DNA of 64,000 nt from Labilibaculum sp. (lineage in GTDB: Bacteria > Bacteroidota > Bacteroidia > Bacteroidales > Marinifilaceae). The position numbers were made by a program, and so were the translations under genes. The notes beneath the pieces were generated by a model. It searched no databases and was not told the origin of the DNA. It saw only the letters and a program-made list of their open reading frames with translations. Below are positions 9,241-20,115 of the stretch, piece by piece; the first letter of the stretch is position 1; each line of letters starts with the position of its first letter. The DNA lies in NCBI GenBank assembly GCA_016342745.1, contig JAEINT010000014.1:1-64000 (forward strand), read 5' to 3'.

Positions 9241-10140
9241 TTAAATTGTTTCTGAATTTGCTGAAACGATATCTTGTTTTTTATAAACCATCCAGAATAT
9301 AATTATTGCTATTGTGCAAAGACCAGTGGCTAAAAGGGAACCTTCTAATCCAAATTTTCCTCCAGTTAATAATTCACTTCCCTGTATGGTATGAGAAATA
9401 AGAGAATCGGTGTTGGTTCCACTAACTTCGAACCCAAAAATAGGTCCTTGAAAGAAATTCCAACTAAAATGTAAGGCAAGTGGGAACCATAGGTTTTTCG
9501 TAAAAATATATCCAATTCCCAATAAAATTCCAGCAAGAAATAGATTAATAATCGCAACTAAAGAGAGGTTTGGATTCAAAAGGTGAAGAGCCATGAACAG
9601 TACAGATGAAATTACTAAAGCAATGTACTTGTTCATTGATCCCATCATATTTCTAAGGATGTAACCGCGAACGAATACTTCTTCATTTATTGAAACAAAA
9701 ATGAACAATAGAACAGCTTGTAATAATCCAATCAAATTAAAATTAATGGTGTCATAAGTTAGATTACCAGAAAAATATAGTAGTAAACTGCCAATACCCA
9801 TCATGAATACACCAGCTAGTAATCCGTAAAGGATATCTTTAGATCTTTTTTTAATTGAAAAGCCGATATCAACAAAATTTTCACGATCGATGAAACGAGT
9901 GAAAATCCAAACGAGTAGAATGGTTCCAACTGTTCCGAAAATTTGAAGGACAGCAAAAGAAGAGGCTGAAGCATTAGCCATGTTTTGTGCCAACTCCAAA
10001 AAATCTTGGTTAGATATTATGGACCAGACATACATTCCGATAGCTTGAAAAATTCCAGTAAAAATTATGAATGGAATAACAATTAAGAGTGCACGTAGCC
10101 ATCCTTGTTTAATTGCAGGGCTTTTAGTTAGTTCTGACAT
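9241..10140 (-). CDS. CPBP family intramembrane glutamic protease
   Basis: A 299-residue polytopic membrane protein with about eight hydrophobic segments. The CPBP (Abi/CAAX protease-like) motifs are present: EEVFVR (Glu153, Glu154, Arg158), a FMALH motif (His186) and HFSWN (His224, Asn228). Members are intramembrane metal-independent glutamic proteases or scaffolds, some of them prenyl-CAAX processing or bacteriocin-immunity proteins; the target here is unknown. It is the promoter-proximal gene of the run with the beta-lactamase five bases downstream, which suggests they are expressed together. A link to cell-envelope stress is only an inference. Confidence 0.88.
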   Translation of the reverse strand: MSELTKSPAIKQGWLRALLIVIPFIIFTGIFQAIGMYVWSIISNQDFLELAQNMANASASSFAVLQIFGTVGTILLVWIFTRFIDRENFVDIGFSIKKRSKDILYGLLAGVFMMGIGSLLLYFSGNLTYDTINFNLIGLLQAVLLFIFVSINEEVFVRGYILRNMMGSMNKYIALVISSVLFMALHLLNPNLSLVAIINLFLAGILLGIGYIFTKNLWFPLALHFSWNFFQGPIFGFEVSGTNTDSLISHTIQGSELLTGGKFGLEGSLLATGLCTIAIIIFWMVYKKQDIVSANSETI

Positions 10141-10233
10141 TTTTGAGTTTTTGGTTAGCAGCTCATAAAGTTAACAAAAGCTAGTTATTATGAAAGAATA
10201 AATTGAAATTCGAACTATTTTTATGACACGAAA

Positions 10234-10261
10234 AATGCTTACCCTGCAAAGGGTAAGCATT
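10234..10261 (-). terminator. terminator of gdhA
   Basis: A perfect 11-bp stem (AATGCTTACCC with GGGTAAGCATT, six-base loop) lies about 20 bases beyond the gdhA stop. Read on the minus strand it ends in TTTTTCG, a short U-tract. Confidence 0.85.
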
Positions 10262-10281
10262 ATCCTTATTTGTATAAATAG

Positions 10282-11664
<1,383 letters not shown>

Positions 11665-11858
11665 TTATTTTGTGTGATCTAGCCAATCGCATTTTGGGAA
11701 ACGAGTAGCTCTATTAAAGGTAAAAAAGAATCTACTCAAGGTCAAGTGGTTGGATCTCAATTAAATTCATTAAATTTAAGAGAGCCTATGAACAATAGCT
11801 GATTAAGAGCAAATGGCATACTATTTTTATTGTATCTACGTAAGTAAACCCAATATCT

Positions 11859-14800
11859 ATGGAATCAGAAACTGGTAATGATCATGGAATAAGTAGAATA
11901 ATTGCGGAAAATATTGAACGTTTAAAGGAGCTTTCTGCGATCAATCAAACAACAAGTATAATAAAGGAAGGAAAGTCAATAGAAGATACCTTGCAGCAAA
12001 TTTGTTTTATACTTCCAAAAGCATGGCAATATCCTGAATTTACTGTAGCCCGTATTGTTTTTGAAGGACAAGAATATCTTAGTTCGGGTTTTCGCTTATC
12101 GCAATGGACACTTACACAGGAGTTTTTGACAATAGATAATCGGAGTGGGCGAATTGAAGTTTGTTACGTTAAAAAATTCCCAACATTAGATGAAGGACCT
12201 TTTTTGAAGGAAGAAAGGCATTTAATAGAAAATATTACCCATATCATTGTTGGCTATATAAATAGTGAAACGGGAAAGCATCTTCTGACACAAACGAGAA
12301 GAAAAGATCCTGATAAAAAGGAAACAATTGGGCCATATGTACCGGTGACCAATCGGAAATTATTACAGAATTTTTTAAATAAGAATAATTCAGACCGGGA
12401 TATTTACCATGATCTAATGCCTTTTAAGGTTAAAGAGATTTTACTGGTAGCCAATTTATACGATGCATACTGCATAGAGCGAGAAGGAAGATTTTCGGAG
12501 CAAATTTCCAGTGAATATCATCAACTGAATTTGACCTCTATGCCAAGGGTTACCGGTGTTTCTACTCTAGAAGAGTCAATGGAGTTATTGCATTCGCGAC
12601 ATTTTGATATGATTATTTTAATGGTTGGTGTAGATAAGAAAACGCCTATTGAATTAAGTGAGCGAATAAAAAAAGAATTCCCATACATCTCAATTTTTTT
12701 ATTGCTGAATAATGATGCGGACATTGCTTTGTTCGAGGAACAGAGGTCGGAGTTGGTAAGTGTAGATAAAATATTTGTATGGAATGGAGAATCACAGGTT
12801 TTCTTCGCTATGATTAAGAGTTTAGAGGATAAGGTTAATGTAGAAAATGATACTAAAATTGGATTGGCTCGAGTGATTTTGCTTGTAGAAGATTCTGCCA
12901 AGTATTATTCTCGCTACATGCCGATGCTTTATCAAAGTGTACTGGCACAAACCCAACGGATTATTCAAGATGTAAGTACAGATGCTCAATATAAAATTCT
13001 TCGATTAAGAGCTCGCCCAAAAATATTATTAGCCTCTAACTACGAAGAGGCAATGAATATCTATTATCGATATAGAGAATATTTACTCTGCTTAATTTCT
13101 GATGTGAAATTTAAGAAGGATGGTATTTTTATGGATGACGCAGGAATTAATCTGGTGAAAGAAATAAAGGGGGAGTATCCAAATTTACCTGTAATTTTAC
13201 AATCGTCGGATGTTACCAATGCGGCTCATGCTTTTACCATGAAATGCAGTTTTATTAATAAGAATTCGGAAACGCTACGCGGTGATATTCGCTTGTTTAT
13301 TCGCCAGTTTTTAGGCTTTGGAGATTTCATTTATAAAGATGCTGCGGGAAAAGAGATTGCTACTGCTAAATCATTAAAAGAATTTGAAGAATATCTATTT
13401 CATATTCCAGGAGAATCCTTGGTTTATCATGCTACAAAAAATCACTTTTCTCTTTGGTTAATGGCGCGTGGTGAAATTCGAATTGCAAAAATGATTGCCC
13501 CTTATCGGATTAGTGATTTTAAATCTGCCGAAGATCTTAGGGATTATTTAATTAATGTAATTCAGAATTATCGAAACGAGAAAAATAAGGGAAAAGTTGT
13601 TGAGTTTGATGCAGATTTTGCTTTGAATTCGAATAATATAGTCACTTTATCGACAGGCTCTTTGGGAGGAAAAGGTAGAGGCTTGGCTTTTATAAATTCG
13701 ATGCTATTTAATTTGAATTTAAGTCGGTTTGTGCCTGGAATTAACATTAAAGCGCCAATGACTGCAGTAATTGGTGTAGATGAATATGAGTCTTTTTTAG
13801 ATCGAAATAATTTGCTCGAAAGAATGAAAGAGGTGACGAATTTTGATGAGATTCAACGAATTTTTATTGATTCGGAATTGACTCATAGATTGGTTCATAA
13901 AATTAGAATATTATTGATGAATTTTGAGCAACCATTGGCCATTCGTTCATCGGGTTTGTTCGAGGATTCTTTATTACAGCCAGTTGCAGGTGTTTTTCAG
14001 ACTTATTTGGTTCCTAACAATCATACTGATTTAGATACTCGTGTTAGGCAAGTTACCGATGCAATAAAATTGGTTTATGCTTCAATATTTTCGGATGAAT
14101 CGAAATCGAATGTCTTTGCCATGAATTATAAAATAGAAGAAGAGAAAATGGCAATTGTGATTCAGGAGGTGGTTGGAAATCAATATGAATCTACTTTTTA
14201 CCCTCACATATCTGGCGTAGCACAATCGTATAATTACTATCCATATGGTCATATGAAACCTGAGGAAGGCTATGCGGTTTTGGGTGTTGGTTTGGGTAAA
14301 TATGTTGTTGATGGGGAGAAAGCATTTCGATTTTCACCAGTTTTTCCAACCATCGAAAATAATTCTGCTAAAGATCAATTTAAAAACTCGCAGGTAGAAT
14401 TTTATGCCGTCAATCTTAATAAACCAGATTTAAACCTTTTGGAAGGGGAAACTGCAGGTTTAATTCGTTTGGATATAGACGATGCAGAAGATCATGGAAA
14501 TTTAATGCATTGTGCATCTGTTTACAATGCTCTAAACGATACCATTAGTCCGGGTTTAGATACAATGGGGCCAAGAATCATCAATTTTGCCAATATCTTA
14601 AAATACAATTACATTCCTTTGGCGAAAACCATCGAATTGGTTTTGGATATCATAAAGGAAGCAATGGGATCTCCTATTGAAATTGAGTTTGCGGTTGATT
14701 TATCGAAGGACAAAGATGGAAAAGCTTCTTTTTATTTGTTGCAAATAAAACCTTTAATCGGGAATGTGGATGAGTATCATATTGATCTGAGTGAGATTGA

Positions 14801-15317
14801 CCGAAAGAAAGTTTTGATGATTTCCGAAATGAGCATGGGTAATGGTTTGGTGGATGATATCGTGGATGTAATTTATATTGTACCAGAATTATTTAAGAAA
14901 GACATGACTCCGGATATTGCTTCTACTATTTCTAAGATTAATGAGGAAATGAGACAGGAAAGGAAAAGGTTCGTTTTGATTGGACCAGGTCGTTGGGGAA
15001 CACGAGATAGATGGATTGGTATTCCTGTGAAATGGAATGATATTTCATTCTCTAAATTGATTGTTGAAACCAGCTTTGAGGATTATCCTTTAGAGGCGTC
15101 TTCTGGTTCGCATTTCTTCCACAATGTAACCTCGATGAACATTGGCTATAGTTCTGTGCATCATCACTCCGAGACTTCTTTTATCGACTATCAAATATTG
15201 AAAGATCAAGAATTAGTAGCTGAATATGGCGCAGTACGGCATGTTCGCTTTAAAAAGCCTTTAACAATTAAGTTAGATGGCAAAAAAAGAATGGCTGTTG
15301 TCAGTTGGGAAAAGTAA
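11859..15317 (+). CDS. GAF - receiver-like - PEP/pyruvate-binding (PPDK_N) fusion protein
   Basis: A 1152-residue cytoplasmic protein. Residues ~10-140 form a GAF-like sensory domain (ERLKELSAINQ start, LDEGPFLKEERHLI). Two receiver-like regions follow at ~190-310 and ~335-490; the second begins ILLVEDSAKYY. Residues ~600-960 are a PPDK_N ATP-grasp domain with GSLGGKGRG, the nucleotide-binding IRSSGLFEDS (near 695) and a terminal LLQIKPL. The C-terminus has GPGRWGTRDRW and a His-rich HHHSE block. The phospho-histidine swivelling domain and the TIM barrel of PEP synthase are absent, so this is not a complete PEP synthase or PPDK. Bacteroidota genomes carry similar proteins annotated as PEP synthase; their reaction is not established to my knowledge. 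It ends three bases before the convergent regulator gene. Confidence 0.8.
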   Translation: MESETGNDHGISRIIAENIERLKELSAINQTTSIIKEGKSIEDTLQQICFILPKAWQYPEFTVARIVFEGQEYLSSGFRLSQWTLTQEFLTIDNRSGRIEVCYVKKFPTLDEGPFLKEERHLIENITHIIVGYINSETGKHLLTQTRRKDPDKKETIGPYVPVTNRKLLQNFLNKNNSDRDIYHDLMPFKVKEILLVANLYDAYCIEREGRFSEQISSEYHQLNLTSMPRVTGVSTLEESMELLHSRHFDMIILMVGVDKKTPIELSERIKKEFPYISIFLLLNNDADIALFEEQRSELVSVDKIFVWNGESQVFFAMIKSLEDKVNVENDTKIGLARVILLVEDSAKYYSRYMPMLYQSVLAQTQRIIQDVSTDAQYKILRLRARPKILLASNYEEAMNIYYRYREYLLCLISDVKFKKDGIFMDDAGINLVKEIKGEYPNLPVILQSSDVTNAAHAFTMKCSFINKNSETLRGDIRLFIRQFLGFGDFIYKDAAGKEIATAKSLKEFEEYLFHIPGESLVYHATKNHFSLWLMARGEIRIAKMIAPYRISDFKSAEDLRDYLINVIQNYRNEKNKGKVVEFDADFALNSNNIVTLSTGSLGGKGRGLAFINSMLFNLNLSRFVPGINIKAPMTAVIGVDEYESFLDRNNLLERMKEVTNFDEIQRIFIDSELTHRLVHKIRILLMNFEQPLAIRSSGLFEDSLLQPVAGVFQTYLVPNNHTDLDTRVRQVTDAIKLVYASIFSDESKSNVFAMNYKIEEEKMAIVIQEVVGNQYESTFYPHISGVAQSYNYYPYGHMKPEEGYAVLGVGLGKYVVDGEKAFRFSPVFPTIENNSAKDQFKNSQVEFYAVNLNKPDLNLLEGETAGLIRLDIDDAEDHGNLMHCASVYNALNDTISPGLDTMGPRIINFANILKYNYIPLAKTIELVLDIIKEAMGSPIEIEFAVDLSKDKDGKASFYLLQIKPLIGNVDEYHIDLSEIDRKKVLMISEMSMGNGLVDDIVDVIYIVPELFKKDMTPDIASTISKINEEMRQERKRFVLIGPGRWGTRDRWIGIPVKWNDISFSKLIVETSFEDYPLEASSGSHFFHNVTSMNIGYSSVHHHSETSFIDYQILKDQELVAEYGAVRHVRFKKPLTIKLDGKKRMAVVSWEK

Positions 15318-15320
15318 AGT

Positions 15321-16511
15321 TTATTTGAGCGATTTAAAATGAATTATTTCTGCACTTAAATTTTGCTCATGATATCCAGAAACCTTTACCAGTAATTCAA
15401 AATATTTTGGGAAATTCCCTTCGTATTCTGGGTATTGTTTTAGAATTGTTTCTTCGGCATTTTTATTGGTAACTAATTCCATTAAGCCTTTGTTGCCTAT
15501 TGAATGAGAGTCTGAGATAATGGATAAGGTTTTTCCTTTTGGGGTAGGAATTTTTACGAAAAAAGCGTAGTCCGTGTAAAAGTCATTGTAGGATTTTACA
15601 GCAGTGTATTTAATTGTATCTCTTTCATTTATCAGTGCCAAGCTGAGACCATTTTTATTAGGTATCCTGATTGAAGTTTTGGCTAAAAATTCATGGAATA
15701 ATCCAATTGATTTCAAGGAAGTAAGGGCAATTGTGTTGTTGTTTTTTATATTCTCGATATTGATATCTTCTCCAGATTTCAATTGAATTTCGTTATTGCT
15801 TTTAGATAATGCTTTGAATAAAAGTGGTAAGGAGTTGATGTTGTTGTTGGCGAAATATGAAATGTCACTTTTATTGATATCATATTGATTTTTAGAGAAT
15901 AAACAGGGTGTATTTGTTAATTCTACTTCCGAATTGATATTGAAATCTCGCACAACAAAAGTTGAATCATTCTCTAGATTTCGAACGGTGTAAAAAAATG
16001 GATTGGCAAGCATAAGGTTAACATCGCCTTCATCTGTGACATATTCATTCCAAATTGAATTTGCTGATTTTTCAGTATTAAAAATTCCAATTTGCCAAAA
16101 TATCAACAAGTTGAGGAGAAGTAGGGCGCTTATGCTGACAATAAATAATTTAAGTGAGCTTGTGTTTGTCGTATTTGTTTTAGACTCAGGCAAACGAAAA
16201 TTGAGATCGTATTTCCCTTTGGGGATTTCAATAATTATTTTTTCGTTTTGGCCTTCTTTTTTGTAGTAATCATCAAGTTTGGCTCTTAGTTTATGAACGT
16301 ATACACGAGCAATTGTTTCATCATTTTCTTTTAGGTCACCTTTCCTTTTGAACAAATCAATAGCAATATTAATTGCTTTCACATGAACCTCTTTTTTATG
16401 TGATTCAAATAGATAATGTAAAAGTTCTCGAAGCATTTCTGATCTTGAAAACACCTTACTCTTAACGATTTGTTCAATAATTTTTTTCTTTTCTGATTCC
16501 GTTATTTTCAT
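15321..16511 (-). CDS. membrane-anchored winged-helix (OmpR-type C-terminal-like) regulator
   Basis: A 396-residue protein. Residues ~1-107 resemble the winged-helix domain seen in many one-component regulators (SRSEMLRELLHYLFES, then DETIARVYVHKLRAKLDDYY and IEIPKGKYDLNF). A single hydrophobic span at about 121-142 (LFIVSISALLLLNLLIFWQIGIF) follows, then a ~250-residue region presumably outside the cytoplasm with no motif I recognise. This suggests a CadC/ToxR-style regulator that binds DNA from the membrane. It is divergent from the GH2 gene, with an 18-bp palindrome between them, so GH2 control is a plausible role. Family identity of the outer domain is unknown. Confidence 0.65.
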   Translation of the reverse strand: MKITESEKKKIIEQIVKSKVFSRSEMLRELLHYLFESHKKEVHVKAINIAIDLFKRKGDLKENDETIARVYVHKLRAKLDDYYKKEGQNEKIIIEIPKGKYDLNFRLPESKTNTTNTSSLKLFIVSISALLLLNLLIFWQIGIFNTEKSANSIWNEYVTDEGDVNLMLANPFFYTVRNLENDSTFVVRDFNINSEVELTNTPCLFSKNQYDINKSDISYFANNNINSLPLLFKALSKSNNEIQLKSGEDINIENIKNNNTIALTSLKSIGLFHEFLAKTSIRIPNKNGLSLALINERDTIKYTAVKSYNDFYTDYAFFVKIPTPKGKTLSIISDSHSIGNKGLMELVTNKNAEETILKQYPEYEGNFPKYFELLVKVSGYHEQNLSAEIIHFKSLK

Positions 16512-16551
16512 TGCTACTTGTCAGATATGTAGAGGTTTGAAGGAAGTGGTT

Positions 16552-16569
16552 ACGGTAACTAGTTACCGT
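16552..16569. promoter_or_regulatory. 18-bp perfect palindrome, candidate operator
   Basis: ACGGTAACTAGTTACCGT is a perfect inverted repeat in the 137-base gap between the divergent regulator and GH2 genes, 41 bases from the regulator start. Because its arms have no spacer it is a poor RNA hairpin, which favours a binding site for a dimeric protein such as the adjacent winged-helix regulator. A short T-run follows on the plus strand, so a weak terminator is not excluded. Confidence 0.5.
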
Positions 16570-16648
16570 TTTTAACTTTTAAGAATAAAATTCCAATCGT
16601 ATTATTGTTTCAAACCGAAAGATATAACAAAACTAAAAATATCATATC

Positions 16649-18802
16649 ATGTTAAAGCAAAAATTGCATTACTTCCTTGTTCTGTTTGTTGGAATTTACT
16701 TTTTATCCAGTTTTACAGCTGCTGCCGAAAAGAGAATTACCTATTCGATCAATAAGAATGAATGGAAATTTATAAAAGAAGATGTTAAGAATGCACACAA
16801 AACTTCTTTTAAAGATAATGAGTGGCTTAGTGTAAGTATTCCTCACGATTTTAATGGAGGAATTGATGGAGTAAACAATGACGTATTAGAAGGACGTTTC
16901 GATTTTGAAAACGATGTTCGAACTATGTATAAAGGTCCAGCATGGTATCGTACAAATTTTAGTATTAATGAAAAGCAGGTCGGGAAACGAATATTTGTCG
17001 AATTCGAGGCAGTATCTTTAGAAGCTCAGGTTTGGGTAAATGGAAAAAAAGCAGGAACTCATCAAGGAGGATATACAGCTTTCTCAATTGATATTACTGA
17101 TTTTATAAAGTTTGGGAAAGAAAATGTGTTGGCAGTAAGAGTCGATAATTCTAACAATTCGGGAATTGCACCATGGATGTTCGATGAAAAAGGTTCCTTC
17201 CCATTTAGTTTTGATTATGCAGTTTATGGAGGTATTTATCGTGATGTTTGGATTAACATTACAGACCCTGTAAAGATTGAAAAGGTTTTTAATACACCCG
17301 TTTGTGGTGGACAAGCGCCAAGCGTTTTATCGATTAATACCAAAGTGAAAAACTATTCGAAACAAACAAAAAAAGTAAAATTAAATTCTAAAATTTATTC
17401 TCCGGAAGGAAAATTAATAGCTGATAAAAAAATAAGCAAAAGCATTGAAGCTGGCGCCGAAGTAAGCTTTAAACAATCGGAATCAGCCCTTGGTGATGTG
17501 AAACTTTGGAGTATAGATAATCCTAAACTCTATAAAGTTGTTTCTACAATCAGTTATGATGGAAAGGAAGTAGATAATTTTGAAAGTAGTTTTGGATTTA
17601 GATATTACACTTTGGCAAATAATGAAGGCTTTAGCTTGAATGGAGAGTCAATGATGTTGCGTGGTGTGAATCGTCATCAGGACATGGAAGGCTTGGGTTA
17701 TGCTTTGCCAAATGAACAACATTATGCCGATGTTCAAATTATTAAGGATGCCGGTTTTAATGCGATTCGTCATGCACATTATCCTTGCGATAGAGAATTT
17801 GCAAAAGCTTGTGACGAGTTAGGTTTAGTCTTGTGGTTGGAAATTCCATTAACCGGAAGTGTTTCTGATGACCCTGCATTTATGGCAAACTGTAAGCAGC
17901 AGATGAAGGAAATGATTGAGCAGTATTATAACAATCCGTCTGTAATTGTTTGGGGAGTTGGGAATGAGTCCGATCGTTCGGGAGCAAACGAAGCCGGATC
18001 GAATAAACTGTACAAAGAATTAGTTGCTATCGCAAAAGGAATTGACCCAAATCGACCAACAACAGGTTGCAATTTCAAATACAAATCGAATCAAGAAATT
18101 GTTGATGTTTATGCGCCTCAAGACTGGAATGGCTGGTATATGGGAGAAATCGATTTGTATAATCCGAATCAAATGATTGGAGAATATGGTGCTGATATTG
18201 AATATACAACACATAGTGAAGAGGAGTTTGATGTTAGTAAGAATTACTATTCTTCAGGGAAAGTAGAATTTTGGTCTCAGGAATATGGATGTTTGCTGCA
18301 CGAATACAAAATTTCAAAAGGAATGTCGAATAAAGAAAAATTCCCGGGACAATTTGTTTGGGTTGGTTTCGATTTCGCATCGCCAAGAATTGGCAGAGAT
18401 ATGAATCCGATTCCCTACATGAATCAAAAAGGATTGCTATTACATGATCATAAAACAAAGAAGGATGTTTATTATTTGTACCAGAGCATGTATCGAAAAG
18501 CTAGTGATTGCCCTATGCTTTATATTGTTTCGGAATCGTGGACTGATAGATGGGAAAAGCCAGGTCTGAAGGATGTTTGGGTTTATAGCAATTGCGATTC
18601 GGTAATGATGTACAACGATCTTGGAAAAGAAATCTCTTTCGGATCGAGAACCAAAAGTGCAGGGCCAAGAGGTGATACCCGTTTTCAGTGGGATGCTGTT
18701 GATGTTCAAAACAATATTCTATATGCCGAAGGATGGTTCAACAACCAAATTGTAGCAAGAGATACGATTCAATTGAAAAATTTGATTCCGATAAAAAAAT
18801 AA
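16649..18802 (+). CDS. secreted glycoside hydrolase family 2 enzyme (beta-galactosidase/beta-glucuronidase-like)
   Basis: A 717-residue exported GH2 enzyme. A signal peptide covers about residues 1-25 (ending TAAA-E). Domains in order are the GH2 sugar-binding jelly roll (~30-215), an immunoglobulin-like sandwich (~220-320) and the TIM barrel (~325-620). The acid/base Glu440 lies in VIVWGVGNES, and the nucleophile Glu512 in MIGEYGA. It should cleave terminal beta-linked sugars by a retaining mechanism in the periplasm or at the surface; the sugar cannot be fixed from motifs. It stands alone, divergent from the membrane-anchored regulator, and no SusCD pair is adjacent, unlike a usual polysaccharide-utilisation locus. 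Confidence 0.9.
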   Translation: MLKQKLHYFLVLFVGIYFLSSFTAAAEKRITYSINKNEWKFIKEDVKNAHKTSFKDNEWLSVSIPHDFNGGIDGVNNDVLEGRFDFENDVRTMYKGPAWYRTNFSINEKQVGKRIFVEFEAVSLEAQVWVNGKKAGTHQGGYTAFSIDITDFIKFGKENVLAVRVDNSNNSGIAPWMFDEKGSFPFSFDYAVYGGIYRDVWINITDPVKIEKVFNTPVCGGQAPSVLSINTKVKNYSKQTKKVKLNSKIYSPEGKLIADKKISKSIEAGAEVSFKQSESALGDVKLWSIDNPKLYKVVSTISYDGKEVDNFESSFGFRYYTLANNEGFSLNGESMMLRGVNRHQDMEGLGYALPNEQHYADVQIIKDAGFNAIRHAHYPCDREFAKACDELGLVLWLEIPLTGSVSDDPAFMANCKQQMKEMIEQYYNNPSVIVWGVGNESDRSGANEAGSNKLYKELVAIAKGIDPNRPTTGCNFKYKSNQEIVDVYAPQDWNGWYMGEIDLYNPNQMIGEYGADIEYTTHSEEEFDVSKNYYSSGKVEFWSQEYGCLLHEYKISKGMSNKEKFPGQFVWVGFDFASPRIGRDMNPIPYMNQKGLLLHDHKTKKDVYYLYQSMYRKASDCPMLYIVSESWTDRWEKPGLKDVWVYSNCDSVMMYNDLGKEISFGSRTKSAGPRGDTRFQWDAVDVQNNILYAEGWFNNQIVARDTIQLKNLIPIKK

Positions 18803-18816
18803 TAATTACGATGTGG

Positions 18817-18837
18817 AGGCAAGATTATTTCTTGCCT
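18817..18837. terminator. hairpin between convergent GH2 and LolC/E-type genes
   Basis: AGGCAAG (18817-18823) pairs with CTTGCCT (18831-18837) around a seven-base loop, followed by TTGCATTT on the plus strand. It lies between the two stops and may terminate both; the U-tract is weak. Confidence 0.5.
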
Positions 18838-18843
18838 TTGCAT

Positions 18844-20088
18844 TTAATCAAACTTGATCGCCTTAGCCGGAGTAATCTTTGTAATTAAATAAGAAGGAAT
18901 TAATAGCATCGATACTGTTGCAACTAAGCTGCCTACATTTAAAAGTATAAGGTGGCTAATGTTAAGATTAATTGGAACCGTGTCTACGTAATAGTTCGCA
19001 GGATCTAATGGAATAATTTCGAACCAATATTGAAGCAAGCAAATGCTAATTCCAATCACATTTCCCCAAAGCATACCTTTGCCGATTAGCATTGAAGATT
19101 GATAAAGGAAAATTTTACGGATCGACCAATTTGGAGTTCCCAATGCTTTCAAAATTCCGATCATGTTGGTTTTCTCTAGTATAATAATTAAAAGGCCAGA
19201 TACCATATTAAAGCCGGCAACTAAAATCATTAAGCTAAGAATAATCCAAACATTAAGATCTAACATATCAAGCCAACTAAAAATTTGAGGATATTTTCGA
19301 ATTATATTTCTCACTTTTAAACTAGCACCTTCTTCAGAGAAAGAGCTTGCTGTAATACCCTTTACTTGATGTTCTATATATTCTAAATCATTAAAGTCAT
19401 CAATGAATATTTCATAACCACTAATCTCATCTTCTGTCCAATCGTTAAGTTTTTGAATGTGTTTGATATCGCAAAACAAAAACAATTGGTCGAATTCCTG
19501 CATTCCCGTATTGTAGATTCCCGTAATCGTAAACCTTCTCATGCGAGGAGGATTCTGAATAAAATGGAGAGATATTTTGTCGCCTAAATTAAGATGGAGC
19601 AGAGTAGATAATCTTTCTGAAATTAGAATGTCGTTACTTTTTCCATCATCAGATAATTGAATTGTATCTCCTTCTACAATGTGCTTTTTAAAAAAGTCCC
19701 AATCGTAATCAAAACCTACACCATTTAAAACAACACCTTGAATTTCCGATTTTGTTTTTAGGATTCCTGGTTTGGTTGCAAAAGCCTGAACATGCTTAAT
19801 GCCAGAAATATTCTCAATTTGATCTATTGAAACTGTGCTTTTTTCAATTGGTTGAGTTTCAAAAGAGGAATTGTTGTCGTAATTTGTGATTTGGATATGT
19901 GAGCCAAATCCAATAACCTTGTTTGTAATTTCAGATTTAAATCCTGTAACAATAGCAACAGCCAAAATCATTACAGATATTCCAAGAGCAATACTAACTT
20001 TGGCAATACTAATAATAGGATGAGATATATTACCATCACCTTTTTCGTTGTTGGTAATTTTTTTGGCTATGAAAAGTTCTAGATTCAA
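18844..20088 (-). CDS. LolC/LolE-like ABC transporter permease
   Basis: A 414-residue FtsX-fold permease with an N-terminal transmembrane helix (~26-50), a large periplasmic (MacB-type) domain with the TGIYNTGMQEFDQLF stretch, and three C-terminal helices ending in ITPAKAIKFD. This is the layout of lipoprotein-releasing permeases that, with a LolD ATPase, hand outer-membrane lipoproteins to LolA. No ATPase gene is adjacent, as is usual for Bacteroidota homologues. The start is a TTG (20086-20088); it is supported because the resulting MNLELFIAKK is the conserved family N-terminus, and no ATG is available. A TAnnTTTG box lies 28-35 bases upstream. Confidence 0.82.
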   Translation of the reverse strand: MNLELFIAKKITNNEKGDGNISHPIISIAKVSIALGISVMILAVAIVTGFKSEITNKVIGFGSHIQITNYDNNSSFETQPIEKSTVSIDQIENISGIKHVQAFATKPGILKTKSEIQGVVLNGVGFDYDWDFFKKHIVEGDTIQLSDDGKSNDILISERLSTLLHLNLGDKISLHFIQNPPRMRRFTITGIYNTGMQEFDQLFLFCDIKHIQKLNDWTEDEISGYEIFIDDFNDLEYIEHQVKGITASSFSEEGASLKVRNIIRKYPQIFSWLDMLDLNVWIILSLMILVAGFNMVSGLLIIILEKTNMIGILKALGTPNWSIRKIFLYQSSMLIGKGMLWGNVIGISICLLQYWFEIIPLDPANYYVDTVPINLNISHLILLNVGSLVATVSMLLIPSYLITKITPAKAIKFD

Positions 20089-20115
20089 ATTAAAGTTCTT
20101 TTTTTTAGATTAATA

